From contig NZ_PYAK01000048.1 of assembly GCF_003264365.1 (NCBI RefSeq), positions 1 through 46,184 of the forward strand: 46,184 nt of DNA. The letters run 5' to 3'. How positions within the stretch are numbered: the stretch's first letter is position 1; every line of letters begins with the position of its first letter. The notes beneath the pieces are model-generated. The model was not told the origin of the DNA, did no database searches, and saw only the letters and a program-made list of their open reading frames with translations. The position numbers were made by a program, and so were the translations under genes. Shown one piece after another: positions 7,854 through 15,693 of this stretch. The DNA comes from Micromonospora noduli (GTDB lineage Bacteria > Actinomycetota > Actinomycetes > Mycobacteriales > Micromonosporaceae).

Positions 7854-8428
7854 CCCGTCACCCCCATCTCGGCCAGGACCAACCGTAGAGACCGCAGCGC
7901 GTAGTGGGTGCGGGATTTCACGGTCCCTGGCGGTACGCCCAGGCGGGACGCCGCCTCGGCCACTGACCGCCCCTGGTAGAAGCACTCGACCAGCACCTCC
8001 CGGTGGGTCGGGCTGAGCCGGTTCAGCGCCTCGGCGACGGTCCACGCCTCCACAGCCCGTTCGGCCTCGTCGATCGCCTCGGGCGGTTCGGGCAGATCGT
8101 CGGTGAACACCTCGCCGACCCGGGTGGATCGCCGCCGCCAGGCGTCGATGGCCAGGTTGCGGGCGGTGGTGAACAGCCAGGACCGCACCGATCCGCGCGT
8201 CGGGTCGAGTGACTCCGGATGTCGCCAGGCCCGCAGCAGCGTCTCCTGCACCAGGTCCTCGGCCCGCTGCCGGTCCCCGTTGACCAGCCGCAGGGCATGG
8301 GCGTACAGCGCCTCCGCGTGCTCGTCGTGCAGCGCGCGCAGCAGTTGGGCGTCGTGGTCGCTGATGGCGGTCTCCTCGCTTCCGGCGCGCGTCCGGCGGT
8401 GCGTTCGCTCGGGAATACGTGCGGTCAC
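7850..8428 (-). CDS. ECF-family RNA polymerase sigma factor (SigL-like)
   Basis: A group-4 sigma factor of 192 residues. Region 2 is seen in LLRALHDEHAEALYAHALRL and DLVQETLLRAWRHPE, and WLFTTARNLAIDAWRRR matches 2.4. Region 4 is in LSPTHREVLVECFYQGRSVAEAAS and GVPPGTVKSRTHYALRSLRL. The order of segments and the ending LRLVLAEMGVTG closely recall M. tuberculosis SigL, and the partner anti-sigma gene follows with a four-base overlap. The start is a GTG at 8428 without a clear Shine-Dalgarno. A TGAACC/CGTC-type promoter lies about 50-70 bp upstream, which suggests autoregulation. The divergent PhoX gene may be a regulon member, though that is inference. Confidence 0.9.
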   Translation of the reverse strand: MTARIPERTHRRTRAGSEETAISDHDAQLLRALHDEHAEALYAHALRLVNGDRQRAEDLVQETLLRAWRHPESLDPTRGSVRSWLFTTARNLAIDAWRRRSTRVGEVFTDDLPEPPEAIDEAERAVEAWTVAEALNRLSPTHREVLVECFYQGRSVAEAASRLGVPPGTVKSRTHYALRSLRLVLAEMGVTG

Positions 8429-8474
8429 GCCGATCGGTTCAGCCCGAGGTCAGACCGGTTGCGTGCCGGTTGCC

Positions 8475-8501
8475 ACGACGAAGGTGTTCATGCCCGGTTC
8501 A
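8475..8501 (-). promoter_or_regulatory. Candidate ECF (SigL-type) promoter of the sigma/anti-sigma operon
   Basis: On the minus strand TGAACC (8501-8496) and CGTCGT (8480-8475) are separated by 15 bp. TGAACC with CGT is the -35/-10 pattern I recall for SigL-type promoters. Transcription would start roughly 35-40 bp before the sigma start codon. The spacer is one base shorter than the usual 16. Confidence 0.5.
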
Positions 8502-8592
8502 CATCGCGGCTGACGAGCGCTCACCACGTCCTCCTAGCGTCCGGCTGGTACGCCGCCTGTCGTGCCACCGACTTCTCTGGAGGCCTCCCCCC

Positions 8593-10719
8593 ATGAGCGA
8601 CCGTCCCCGGCTGCTCCCCCTGTTGAACGGCACCCGCCATGGCACCCGTGATGCCATGACCTGTCTGTACCGGTGCGGAAACGCGTGTGACCACCCGGTC
8701 CCGAACACCTCCGACAACGCGTACTTCGGTGACGTGGTGAACGCCGAGGTGTCGCGGCGTGGCGTGGTCCGGGCCGGCGCTGTCGGCGCGCTGGTGCTCG
8801 GTTTCGGCGGCGCGGCAGCCGGCGCGCTCGCCGGGGCGGCCCCGGCCATGGCGGCCCCAACCGCCCCGGACGTCCCGGAGGGCTTCGGTTTCGGTCGTCC
8901 CAGCACCGGGGTCGGCAACGGCGCGCTGACCTTCAAGCCGATCCCACCGAACAAGCTGGACACCCTGGTCGTGCCGAACGGCTACGACCACGCCGTGGTG
9001 ATCAAGTGGGGTGACCCGGTGCTGCCGGGCGCGCCGGAGTTCGACCTGCACCACCAGACCGCCGCCGCGCAGTCCAAGCAGTTCGGTTACAACAACGACT
9101 TCGTGGGCGTGCTACCGCTGGACAAGCAGGGCAAGCGGGCGCTGCTCGTGGTCAACCACGAGTACACCAACGAGGACCTGATGTTCCCGGGCTTCCCCGG
9201 CCTGGACGGGCTCTCCGTGGAGCAGCTGCGCACCGCCATGGCCGCGCACGGCATGTCAGTGGTGGAGCTTGAGCGGGTCGCGGGCACCGGGCAGTGGAAG
9301 CCGGTCGGCAAGGGCCCGCGGCCGTACAACCGGCGGGTCACCGCCCTGAGCACCAAGTTCGACCTGACCGGCCCGGCCGCCGGCTCGGCCTGGCTGAAGA
9401 CCGCCGCCGACCCCAGGGGCCGCACTGTCGTCGGCACGCTGAACAACTGCGCCGGTGGCGTGACCCCGTGGGGCACTGTGCTCTCCGGCGAGGAGAACTT
9501 CAACCAGTACTTCGTGGGCGCCGACGCCGCCCCGGCCGAGCTGAAGCCGAGGCTGGACCGTTACGGCATCAGCACCGCCGCCCGCTACCCCAGCGGCAGC
9601 CGCAAGTGGGAGCGCGCGGACGAGCGCTTCGACCTGGCGAAGCACCCCAACGAGGCACACCGGTTCGGCTGGGTCGTCGAGATCGACCCGTTCGACCCGG
9701 AGAGCCGCCCGCGCAAGCACACCGCGATGGGCCGGTTCAAGCACGAGGGCGCCAACGTGATCGTCGCGAAGGACGGCCACGTGGTCGCGTACATGGGCGA
9801 CGACGAGCGGTTCGACTACCTCTACAAGTTCGTCTCGGACAAGAAGTTCATGAAGGGCAACTCCTGGGCTGCCCGCAAGCACAACCTGACCCTGCTGGAG
9901 TCCGGCACGCTCTACGTGGCAGAGCTCTACCAGACCAGCGCCGCCGAGATCGACGGCTCCGGCAAGCTCCCCACCGACGGCGCGTTCAACGGCCGGGGTC
10001 GCTGGATCAGGCTGGTCAGCGGCAACCGGTCGTTCGTCGACGGGATGACCGCCGCGGACGTGCTCACCTTCACCCGGCTCGCCGGTGACAAGGTCGGCGC
10101 GACCAAGATGGACCGCCCCGAGGACGTCGAGCCGAGCCTGCTCACCGGCAAGGTGTACGTGGCGCTGACAAACAACACCAACCGGGGCGTCGGCAGCAAC
10201 CCGAAGCCGGACGAGGCCAACCCGCGCAACGCCAACAAGCACGGGCAGATCCTGGAGCTGGTCGAGGACCGCAACGACAACACCTCGGAGACCTTCGCCT
10301 GGTCGCTGCCGATCGTCTGCGGCGACCCGACCGACCCGTCGACCTTCTTCGCCGGGTACGACAGGACCAAGGTCTCCCCGATCTCCTGCCCGGACAACGT
10401 CGCCTTCGACGCCACCGGCAACCTCTGGATCTCCACCGACGGCAACGCGCTGGGCAGCAACGACGGCCTGTTCGCCACCGCCGTGGAGGGTCCGGAGCGG
10501 GGTCACCTCAAGCAGTTCCTGACCGTGCCGCTCGGCGCGGAGACCTGCGGCCCGTTCATCACCGGCGACAACCGCTCGGTCTTCGTCGCCGTGCAGCACC
10601 CGGGCGAGATCACCGGTGCCTCGGTGGAGAACCCGGCCTCGAACTGGCCCGACGGTGACTACGCCAAGCCGGGCGTGGTGGTCACCTGGCGCCTCGACGG
10701 CGGCCCGGTGGGCAGCTGA
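8593..10719 (+). CDS. Tat-exported PhoX / DUF839 family protein
   Basis: A 708-residue predicted exported phosphatase-like protein. The ATG at 8593 follows GGAGG at 8579-8583. An unusual 50-residue cytoplasmic lead with Cys-rich LYRCGNACDHPVPN precedes a twin-arginine signal SRRGVV (residues 54-59), a hydrophobic stretch and a likely cleavage after APAMAA (about residue 88). The PhoX-like beta-propeller is seen through VVNHEYTNEDLMFPGF, NNCAGGVTPWGTVLSGEENFNQY, HEGANV, DDERFDYLYKFVSD, ALTNNTNRG and PDNVAFDATGNLWISTDGN. PhoX enzymes use calcium and iron to hydrolyse phosphate esters; whether this member is an alkaline phosphatase is uncertain because DUF839 is broad. It is divergent from the ECF sigma pair. 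A strong hairpin terminator follows. Confidence 0.9.
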   Translation: MSDRPRLLPLLNGTRHGTRDAMTCLYRCGNACDHPVPNTSDNAYFGDVVNAEVSRRGVVRAGAVGALVLGFGGAAAGALAGAAPAMAAPTAPDVPEGFGFGRPSTGVGNGALTFKPIPPNKLDTLVVPNGYDHAVVIKWGDPVLPGAPEFDLHHQTAAAQSKQFGYNNDFVGVLPLDKQGKRALLVVNHEYTNEDLMFPGFPGLDGLSVEQLRTAMAAHGMSVVELERVAGTGQWKPVGKGPRPYNRRVTALSTKFDLTGPAAGSAWLKTAADPRGRTVVGTLNNCAGGVTPWGTVLSGEENFNQYFVGADAAPAELKPRLDRYGISTAARYPSGSRKWERADERFDLAKHPNEAHRFGWVVEIDPFDPESRPRKHTAMGRFKHEGANVIVAKDGHVVAYMGDDERFDYLYKFVSDKKFMKGNSWAARKHNLTLLESGTLYVAELYQTSAAEIDGSGKLPTDGAFNGRGRWIRLVSGNRSFVDGMTAADVLTFTRLAGDKVGATKMDRPEDVEPSLLTGKVYVALTNNTNRGVGSNPKPDEANPRNANKHGQILELVEDRNDNTSETFAWSLPIVCGDPTDPSTFFAGYDRTKVSPISCPDNVAFDATGNLWISTDGNALGSNDGLFATAVEGPERGHLKQFLTVPLGAETCGPFITGDNRSVFVAVQHPGEITGASVENPASNWPDGDYAKPGVVVTWRLDGGPVGS

Positions 10720-10779
10720 CGTCACACCCGCGGCCGACGGGCCGCTGACGTTGCTCCGGCGGTCCGGCGCTGGACCGCC

Positions 10780-10818
10780 CCGAGAGGCCCTCTCCCAGCC
10801 CGGGAGAGGGCCTCTCGG
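10780..10818. terminator. Strong bidirectional hairpin between phoX-like and iclR-like genes
   Basis: Arms of 17 bases (10780-10796 and 10802-10818) are perfectly complementary around AGCCC; the arm begins CCGAGAGGCCCTC. A further GACCG/CGGTC pairing extends it past a small bulge. The genes on both sides converge on it. There is no T-run, as is common in high-GC actinobacteria. Confidence 0.85.
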
Positions 10819-10821
10819 CGG

Positions 10822-11604
10822 TCAGTTGTCGGTGGCGATGCCGTCGGCCACGCCGCGGGCCACTGTGAGCAGCTTGGCGCGTACCACCCGGGCGGAGGTC
10901 ATCATCTCGCTGGCCGGCAACGCGCAGGCCAGCACGACGCGGCGTTCCATGTCCTTGTCCGGTGCGACGAGCACCGCGGCGCAGGCCACCCCCTGGCGGA
11001 ACTGCCCCATCTCCAGTTGCATGCCGCGCCGGTCGCCCGCGGCCAGGTCGGCCTCGAAACTCTCTGTGGTGGTCAGCGTGGCGGTGGTGAACGGGCGCAT
11101 GCCGTACTCGCGCAGATAGCGGTAGCGCTGGTCGGTCGTGAGGGTGGCGAGCAGCGACTTGCCGAGCGCTGTCGCGTGCGCCCCCTCGTCGAAGCCGGGG
11201 ACCAGATCCTCCAGGTAGGGCGAGCGGTGCCCCTCGGCGACCGCGGTGAGGGCCACCTGACCGCCGACGAACCGACCAAGGTAGTGGCTGTAGCCGGTGT
11301 CCAGGGCGGCCCGCCGCAGCGTCTCACCGACCGCCGGCGGACCCCGGAACGCCGTCACCAGCTCCCGGTACCGGTCGGCCACCTCCAACCCCACGATGTA
11401 CGTGCCGTCCTCGCGACGGATCACGTAGCCCTCGTAGGCGAGGGTGCGGACCAGGTGGTAGGTGGTGGCCACGGTCAGCTCGCAGCGCCGGGCGATCTGC
11501 TTGACGGTCAGGCCCTTCGGGGCGCGACCGACCGACTCCAGCACCCGTAGCGCTCGGGACACGCTGCGAATCAGGTCCGAAGGTTCTGCCAAGGGGTCGC
11601 GCAC
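10822..11604 (-). CDS. IclR-family transcriptional regulator
   Basis: A 260-residue repressor/activator. The N-terminal winged helix-turn-helix (about residues 10-70) shows LIRSVSRALRVLESVG, GLTVKQIARRCELTVATTYHLVRTL and REDGTYIVG. The C-terminal effector domain shows YLGRFVGGQVALTAVAEGH, ATALGKSLLATL and VACAAVLV. The GTG at 11604 is chosen because GGAGG sits five bases upstream; a GTG two codons earlier overlaps that signal. The MFS transporter lies divergently 154 bp away, so that gene and the regulator itself are the natural targets. The effector cannot be deduced. Confidence 0.92.
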   Translation of the reverse strand: MRDPLAEPSDLIRSVSRALRVLESVGRAPKGLTVKQIARRCELTVATTYHLVRTLAYEGYVIRREDGTYIVGLEVADRYRELVTAFRGPPAVGETLRRAALDTGYSHYLGRFVGGQVALTAVAEGHRSPYLEDLVPGFDEGAHATALGKSLLATLTTDQRYRYLREYGMRPFTTATLTTTESFEADLAAGDRRGMQLEMGQFRQGVACAAVLVAPDKDMERRVVLACALPASEMMTSARVVRAKLLTVARGVADGIATDN

Positions 11605-11641
11605 AACCACCTCCGCCGCCGGGGACTTACACCATATGAAA

Positions 11642-11667
11642 AACAGGCCCGGTGCGAAATGCCTGTT
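11642..11667. promoter_or_regulatory. Candidate IclR operator in the iclR/MFS divergent gap
   Basis: AACAGGC (11642-11648) and GCCTGTT (11661-11667) are perfect seven-base inverted repeats 12 bp apart. CATATG and an A-run lie immediately to the left, making an AT-rich patch that could hold the minus-strand -10 region. The spacing suits a dimer of an IclR-type regulator. Confidence 0.5.
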
Positions 11668-11758
11668 CGGGTCGAGGATGCCAGATCACCATCCACAGCT
11701 TGTGTCCCGCCGGTCACCAGGAGTGCTGTGAGCGGGGCTCGCGTAGGTTTGCCGAACG

Positions 11759-12988
11759 ATGACCGACACCTCCAATACCCCCGATCCGGCCGTTGCCCAA
11801 CCTCGTCCGGTCCGGGCCAGCGCCGGCGCAGTCGTCACCACAGTGGCCTGCGTACTCCCCGTCTTCCTGCTCGGCGGTCTCGCCGTGCAGATGGGCACGG
11901 ACCTCGGCTTCTCGCCCGCGGGTCTGGGCCTGGCCGTCTCCGTCTACTTCGGGGTCAGCGCGCTGGCCTCGGTGCCCTCCGGGCGGTTGGTCGAGCGGTA
12001 CGGGCCGGCAGTGGTGGCCCGCTGCGGCATCCTGCTGGCCGCCGGGTCGATGCTGGCAGTGGCCGCCTTCGCCCGGTCGTACCCGGTGCTGGTCGGCCTG
12101 CTGGCGCTCAGCGCCGCCGCGAACGCGCTCGGCCAGTTGGCCAGCAACGCCGCGCTGGCCCAGCACGTGCCCTCCCGGCGGCAGGGGCTGTCGTTCGGTG
12201 TCAAGCAGGCCGCCATCCCGGTCTCCACCCTGCTGGCCGGGGTGGCGGTGCCCACCATCGCGCTCACCGCCGGCTGGCGCTGGGCGTTCGTGGCCGCCGC
12301 CGTGGCCGCGCTGACGACGCTGGCCGCCGTACCCCGGCAGTTGCCCGGTTTCGCCCGGCGGGCCGGCGCCACGCGCGCCGGTCGGGCGACGGTGGCGCTG
12401 GTGGTGATCGGCGCTGCGGCGACGTTGGCCTCGGGCGCGGCCAACTCGTTGGGCACCTTCCTGGTGGACTCCGCCGCGGGCCGGGGTCTGTCGCCGGGCC
12501 TCGCCGGCCTCACCCTGACCCTGGGTAGCGCGGTCTGCGTGGCGGCTCGGGTGGGCGCCGGCTGGTTGGCCGACCGCCGCGAAACCGGCCACGTCGCCCT
12601 CATCGCCGCGATGCTGCTCGTCGGCGCGGTCGGGCTGGGCCTGCTCGCGTTGACCGGCTCGGTGCCGTTGGTGGTCGGCGTGGTGCTCGGCTTCGGCCTG
12701 GGCTGGGCCTGGCCCGGCCTGATGAACTTCGCGGTGGTCCGGCTCCACCCGCAGTCACCGGCCGCCGCCACCTCGATCACACAGACCGGGGTGTACGCGG
12801 GCGGATGTCTCGGCCCGCTGAGCCTGGGCCCACTCGCCGCCCACCTCGGTTACCCGGCGATGTGGACCATCGCGGCCGTGGCGATGCTGCTCGCCGCGGC
12901 CCTCATGCTCGTCGGCAGCCGACTGTTGACCCGCGCCGCGACCGCGGCGGGACGGGGCGTGGATCAGCTGGTGCGGTCGGCGATGTAG
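11759..12988 (+). CDS. MFS transporter
   Basis: A 409-residue, roughly 12-helix major facilitator protein. The loop between helices 2 and 3 has a recognisable MFS signature (GRLVERYGPAVVARCG), and later helices include SFGVKQAAIPVSTLLAG and GWAWPGLMNFAVVRLHP. The GVKQA and GWAWPGLMNF segments resemble a group of actinobacterial MFS proteins of unknown substrate. It is divergent from the IclR gene and probably under its control. Its last 25 bases overlap the end of the convergent prenyl synthase gene (12964-12988). The start ATG at 11759 has only a weak Shine-Dalgarno. Confidence 0.88.
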   Translation: MTDTSNTPDPAVAQPRPVRASAGAVVTTVACVLPVFLLGGLAVQMGTDLGFSPAGLGLAVSVYFGVSALASVPSGRLVERYGPAVVARCGILLAAGSMLAVAAFARSYPVLVGLLALSAAANALGQLASNAALAQHVPSRRQGLSFGVKQAAIPVSTLLAGVAVPTIALTAGWRWAFVAAAVAALTTLAAVPRQLPGFARRAGATRAGRATVALVVIGAAATLASGAANSLGTFLVDSAAGRGLSPGLAGLTLTLGSAVCVAARVGAGWLADRRETGHVALIAAMLLVGAVGLGLLALTGSVPLVVGVVLGFGLGWAWPGLMNFAVVRLHPQSPAAATSITQTGVYAGGCLGPLSLGPLAAHLGYPAMWTIAAVAMLLAAALMLVGSRLLTRAATAAGRGVDQLVRSAM

Positions 12989-14049
12989 TCGCAGAGCGAC
13001 TCAAGCGCGCTGCGGGACGGGCCGGGCGGCAGCGGGGCGAGTTGCGCGCGAGCCTCCTCGGCGTAGCTGCGCACGGTCTCCCGGGCCCGCTTGAGCGCCG
13101 GGCTCTCCCGCAGCAGCCCCAACGCCTCGGCGTGCAGCGCGTCGTCAGTCAACGGGCCGGTCGCCAGGATCTCCCGCAGCCGCACCGACGACGCGTCGGA
13201 GTCGTCCGCCTCGCGGGCGTAGAGCACCGGCAGCGTCGGGACACCCTCGCGCAGGTCCGTGCCGGGGGTCTTGCCCGACTGCACCGACTCGGAGGCGATG
13301 TCCAGCAGGTCGTCGGAGAGTTGGAAGGCGACACCGATCGTCTCGCCGTACCCGGCGAGGGCCTCCACGTGCTCCGGGGCGGCACCACCGAACATGCCGC
13401 CGAACCGGGCGGACGTGGCGATCAGCGAGCCGGTCTTCTCGGCGATCACGTGCAGGTAGTGGGCCACCGGGTCGTCGTCGGCGCGCGGCCCGACCGTCTC
13501 CGCGATCTGGCCGTGCACCAGCCGGGCGAAGGTGCGCGCCTGCAACCGGACCGCCTCGGGGCCCAGGTCGGCGGCGATGTCCGCCGCGCGGGCGAAGAGG
13601 TAGTCGCCGACCAGGATGGCGACCGAGTTGGTCCACCGGGAGTTCGCGCTCGGCGCGCCCCGACGGACGGCTGCCTCGTCCATCACGTCGTCGTGGTAGA
13701 GGGTGGCGAGGTGCGTGAGCTCCATCACCACGGCGGCCGGGACCACCTGCGCACCGATCGGGTCACCGAACTGGGCGCCGAGCGCCACCAGCAACGGCCG
13801 GAACCGCTTCCCGCCGGCCTCGACGAGGTGCCGGGCGGCCTCGGTGACGAACGGGTCGGCACTGGCCACGCTGGCCCGCAACTCGACCTCGACCGTGTCC
13901 AGAAGACCCAGCACGGACGCCTCGACACGAGGATCGGCGAGGTTGAGGCCAAGCGCGCCGAACTGACTCGTGCTCGCCCGACCCCGACGACCGCCGGAGC
14001 CGGAGGCACCTGAACGCTCGCCCGCCGGTTTCACCACGCTATCAACCAT
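12964..14049 (-). CDS. Polyprenyl diphosphate synthase (menaquinone side chain)
   Basis: A 361-residue trans-prenyltransferase that extends allylic diphosphates with isopentenyl diphosphate. Both aspartate-rich motifs are present: DDVMDE at 120-125 and DDLLD at 246-250, plus GGKRFRP at 79-85. The N-terminal 25 residues are Gly/Ser/Arg-rich and outside the fold. It is the likely source of the long menaquinone side chain, as inferred for the grcC1 gene next to menJ in M. tuberculosis. Here it lies directly downstream of nuoN with a 90-bp gap that carries a hairpin, so it may be read through from the nuo operon or from its own promoter. The product chain length cannot be read from sequence alone. 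Confidence 0.92.
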   Translation of the reverse strand: MVDSVVKPAGERSGASGSGGRRGRASTSQFGALGLNLADPRVEASVLGLLDTVEVELRASVASADPFVTEAARHLVEAGGKRFRPLLVALGAQFGDPIGAQVVPAAVVMELTHLATLYHDDVMDEAAVRRGAPSANSRWTNSVAILVGDYLFARAADIAADLGPEAVRLQARTFARLVHGQIAETVGPRADDDPVAHYLHVIAEKTGSLIATSARFGGMFGGAAPEHVEALAGYGETIGVAFQLSDDLLDIASESVQSGKTPGTDLREGVPTLPVLYAREADDSDASSVRLREILATGPLTDDALHAEALGLLRESPALKRARETVRSYAEEARAQLAPLPPGPSRSALESLCDYIADRTS

Positions 14050-14086
14050 GCCACACCCGTTCGACCTGCTCCGGCCCGGGGATACG

Positions 14087-14126
14087 CACCGGGGGCCGGC
14101 ACGTGAACACGCGCCGACCCCCGGTG
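14087..14126 (-). terminator. Hairpin after nuoN
   Basis: Arms 14087-14100 and 14113-14126 (CACCGGGGG core) are complementary at 13 of 14 positions around a 12-base loop. It lies just past the nuoN stop, before the prenyl synthase start. It is probably a terminator or attenuator of the nuo operon. Confidence 0.7.
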
Positions 14127-14139
14127 ATCGATCCTTCGG

Positions 14140-15693
14140 TCATCGCACGAATTCGGCGGCTCCGGCAGCCAGATCGAGCAGCGGCGCCGGAGCGACACCC
14201 AACACCAGGGTCGCCAGCACACCGATCATCAGCGCGGCGGAGGTGAGCCCACCCGGCACCGTGACGGTCGGGGTGGACTCGCCCGGCTCGGAGAGCCACA
14301 TCATCACCACGACCCGCAGGTACGGGAACGCGAGAATCATGCTGGTCAGCACACCGGCGATCACCAGCCAGGCCTGGCCACCCTCCAGCGCCGGCCCGAA
14401 GATGGCGAACTTGCTGGTGAAGCCGCTGGTCAGCGGAATACCGGCGAAGGCCAGCAGGATGAACGTGAACAGCGCCGCGAAGAACGGCGACCGACGGCCC
14501 AGCCCGGCCCAGCGGGACAGGTGGGTGGCCTCGCCGTCGTCGTCCCGTACCAGCGTCACCACGGCGAACGCGGCCAGCACCGAGAAGCCGTACGCGACCA
14601 GGTAGAACATCGTGCCGGCGAGCCCGTCGCGGCTCGGCGCCAACACACCGACCAGCAGGTAGCCGGCGTTGGCGATCGAGGAGTACGCGAGCAGCCGCTT
14701 GATGTCGGTCTGGGTGACCGCGAGCACCGCACCCACCAGCATGGTCAGCACCGCCACCGCGCCGAGGACCGGCGTGAAGTCCCAGTTGGCGTCGGCGAAC
14801 GCGACCTGGAAGACGCGCAGCAGGGCACCGAACGCGGCGACCTTGGTGCAGGCAGCCATGAACCCGGTGACCGGGGTCGGAGCGCCCTGGTAGACGTCCG
14901 GGGTCCAGACGTGGAACGGGGCCGCCGCGGCCTTGAAGAGCAGACCGATGGCGAGCAGCGCCATGCCGGCGAACAGCAGCACCGGGCTGGCCGGCGACTC
15001 GCCCACCGCCGCGTGGATGGTGGCGAAGTCGACGCCGGCCGAGCGGCCCGGGATGCCGGAGGTGAAGCCGTAGATCAGGGCCACGCCGAACAGGAAGAAC
15101 GCCGAGGCGTAGGCGCCGAGCAGGAAGTACTTCATCGCCGCCTCCTGGCTCAGCAGACGCCGGCGACGGGCCAGCGCGCAGAGCAGGTAGAGCGGCAGGG
15201 AGAAGACCTCGAGTGCGATGAACATGGTCAGCAGGTCGTTCGCCGCCACGAAGATCAGCATGCCGCCGATCGCGAACGTGGTCAGCGGGTAGACCTCGGT
15301 GAGACCGTTGCGCCCCTCGGCCTGCCGCCGGTCGTCGGCCGACTCCGCGGTCACCGCGGCCTGGGCGACGAACGCCCCGCCCCGCTCGACCGAGCGGTCA
15401 CCGATCAGCAGCAGCGCCATCGCGGCCAGCACCAGGATCGCGCCCTGGAGGAAGAGCGTCGGCCCGTCGATCGCGAGCGCCTGGCCCGCGGTGATGATCC
15501 GCTCATCGGCGCTGAGGACCACCATGGTCAGTGCCGCGAGCACCGCTAGCAGCGCCAGCGTCAGCTGCACGACGTGCCGCCAGCGACGAGGCACCAGAGC
15601 CTCGACCAGCACGCCGAGCAACGCCGTGCCCAGCATGATGAGGATCGGAGAGATCGCCGCGTAGTCGATCGACGGCAGCTTCAACTCGGTCAC
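14140..15693 (-). CDS. nuoN: NADH-quinone oxidoreductase subunit N
   Basis: A 517-residue antiporter-like membrane subunit of complex I that takes part in proton pumping. It has about 14 hydrophobic helices. Family segments are clear: LYLLCALARRRRLLSQEAAMKYFLLGAYAS, LLFKAAAAPFHVWTPDVYQGAPTPVTGFMA and LAVTQTDIKRLLAYSSIANAGYLLVG, which include the lysine and histidine positions used in proton transfer. The GTG start overlaps the nuoM stop (GTGA). It is the last gene of the nuo operon. Confidence 0.97.
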   Translation of the reverse strand: MTELKLPSIDYAAISPILIMLGTALLGVLVEALVPRRWRHVVQLTLALLAVLAALTMVVLSADERIITAGQALAIDGPTLFLQGAILVLAAMALLLIGDRSVERGGAFVAQAAVTAESADDRRQAEGRNGLTEVYPLTTFAIGGMLIFVAANDLLTMFIALEVFSLPLYLLCALARRRRLLSQEAAMKYFLLGAYASAFFLFGVALIYGFTSGIPGRSAGVDFATIHAAVGESPASPVLLFAGMALLAIGLLFKAAAAPFHVWTPDVYQGAPTPVTGFMAACTKVAAFGALLRVFQVAFADANWDFTPVLGAVAVLTMLVGAVLAVTQTDIKRLLAYSSIANAGYLLVGVLAPSRDGLAGTMFYLVAYGFSVLAAFAVVTLVRDDDGEATHLSRWAGLGRRSPFFAALFTFILLAFAGIPLTSGFTSKFAIFGPALEGGQAWLVIAGVLTSMILAFPYLRVVVMMWLSEPGESTPTVTVPGGLTSAALMIGVLATLVLGVAPAPLLDLAAGAAEFVR

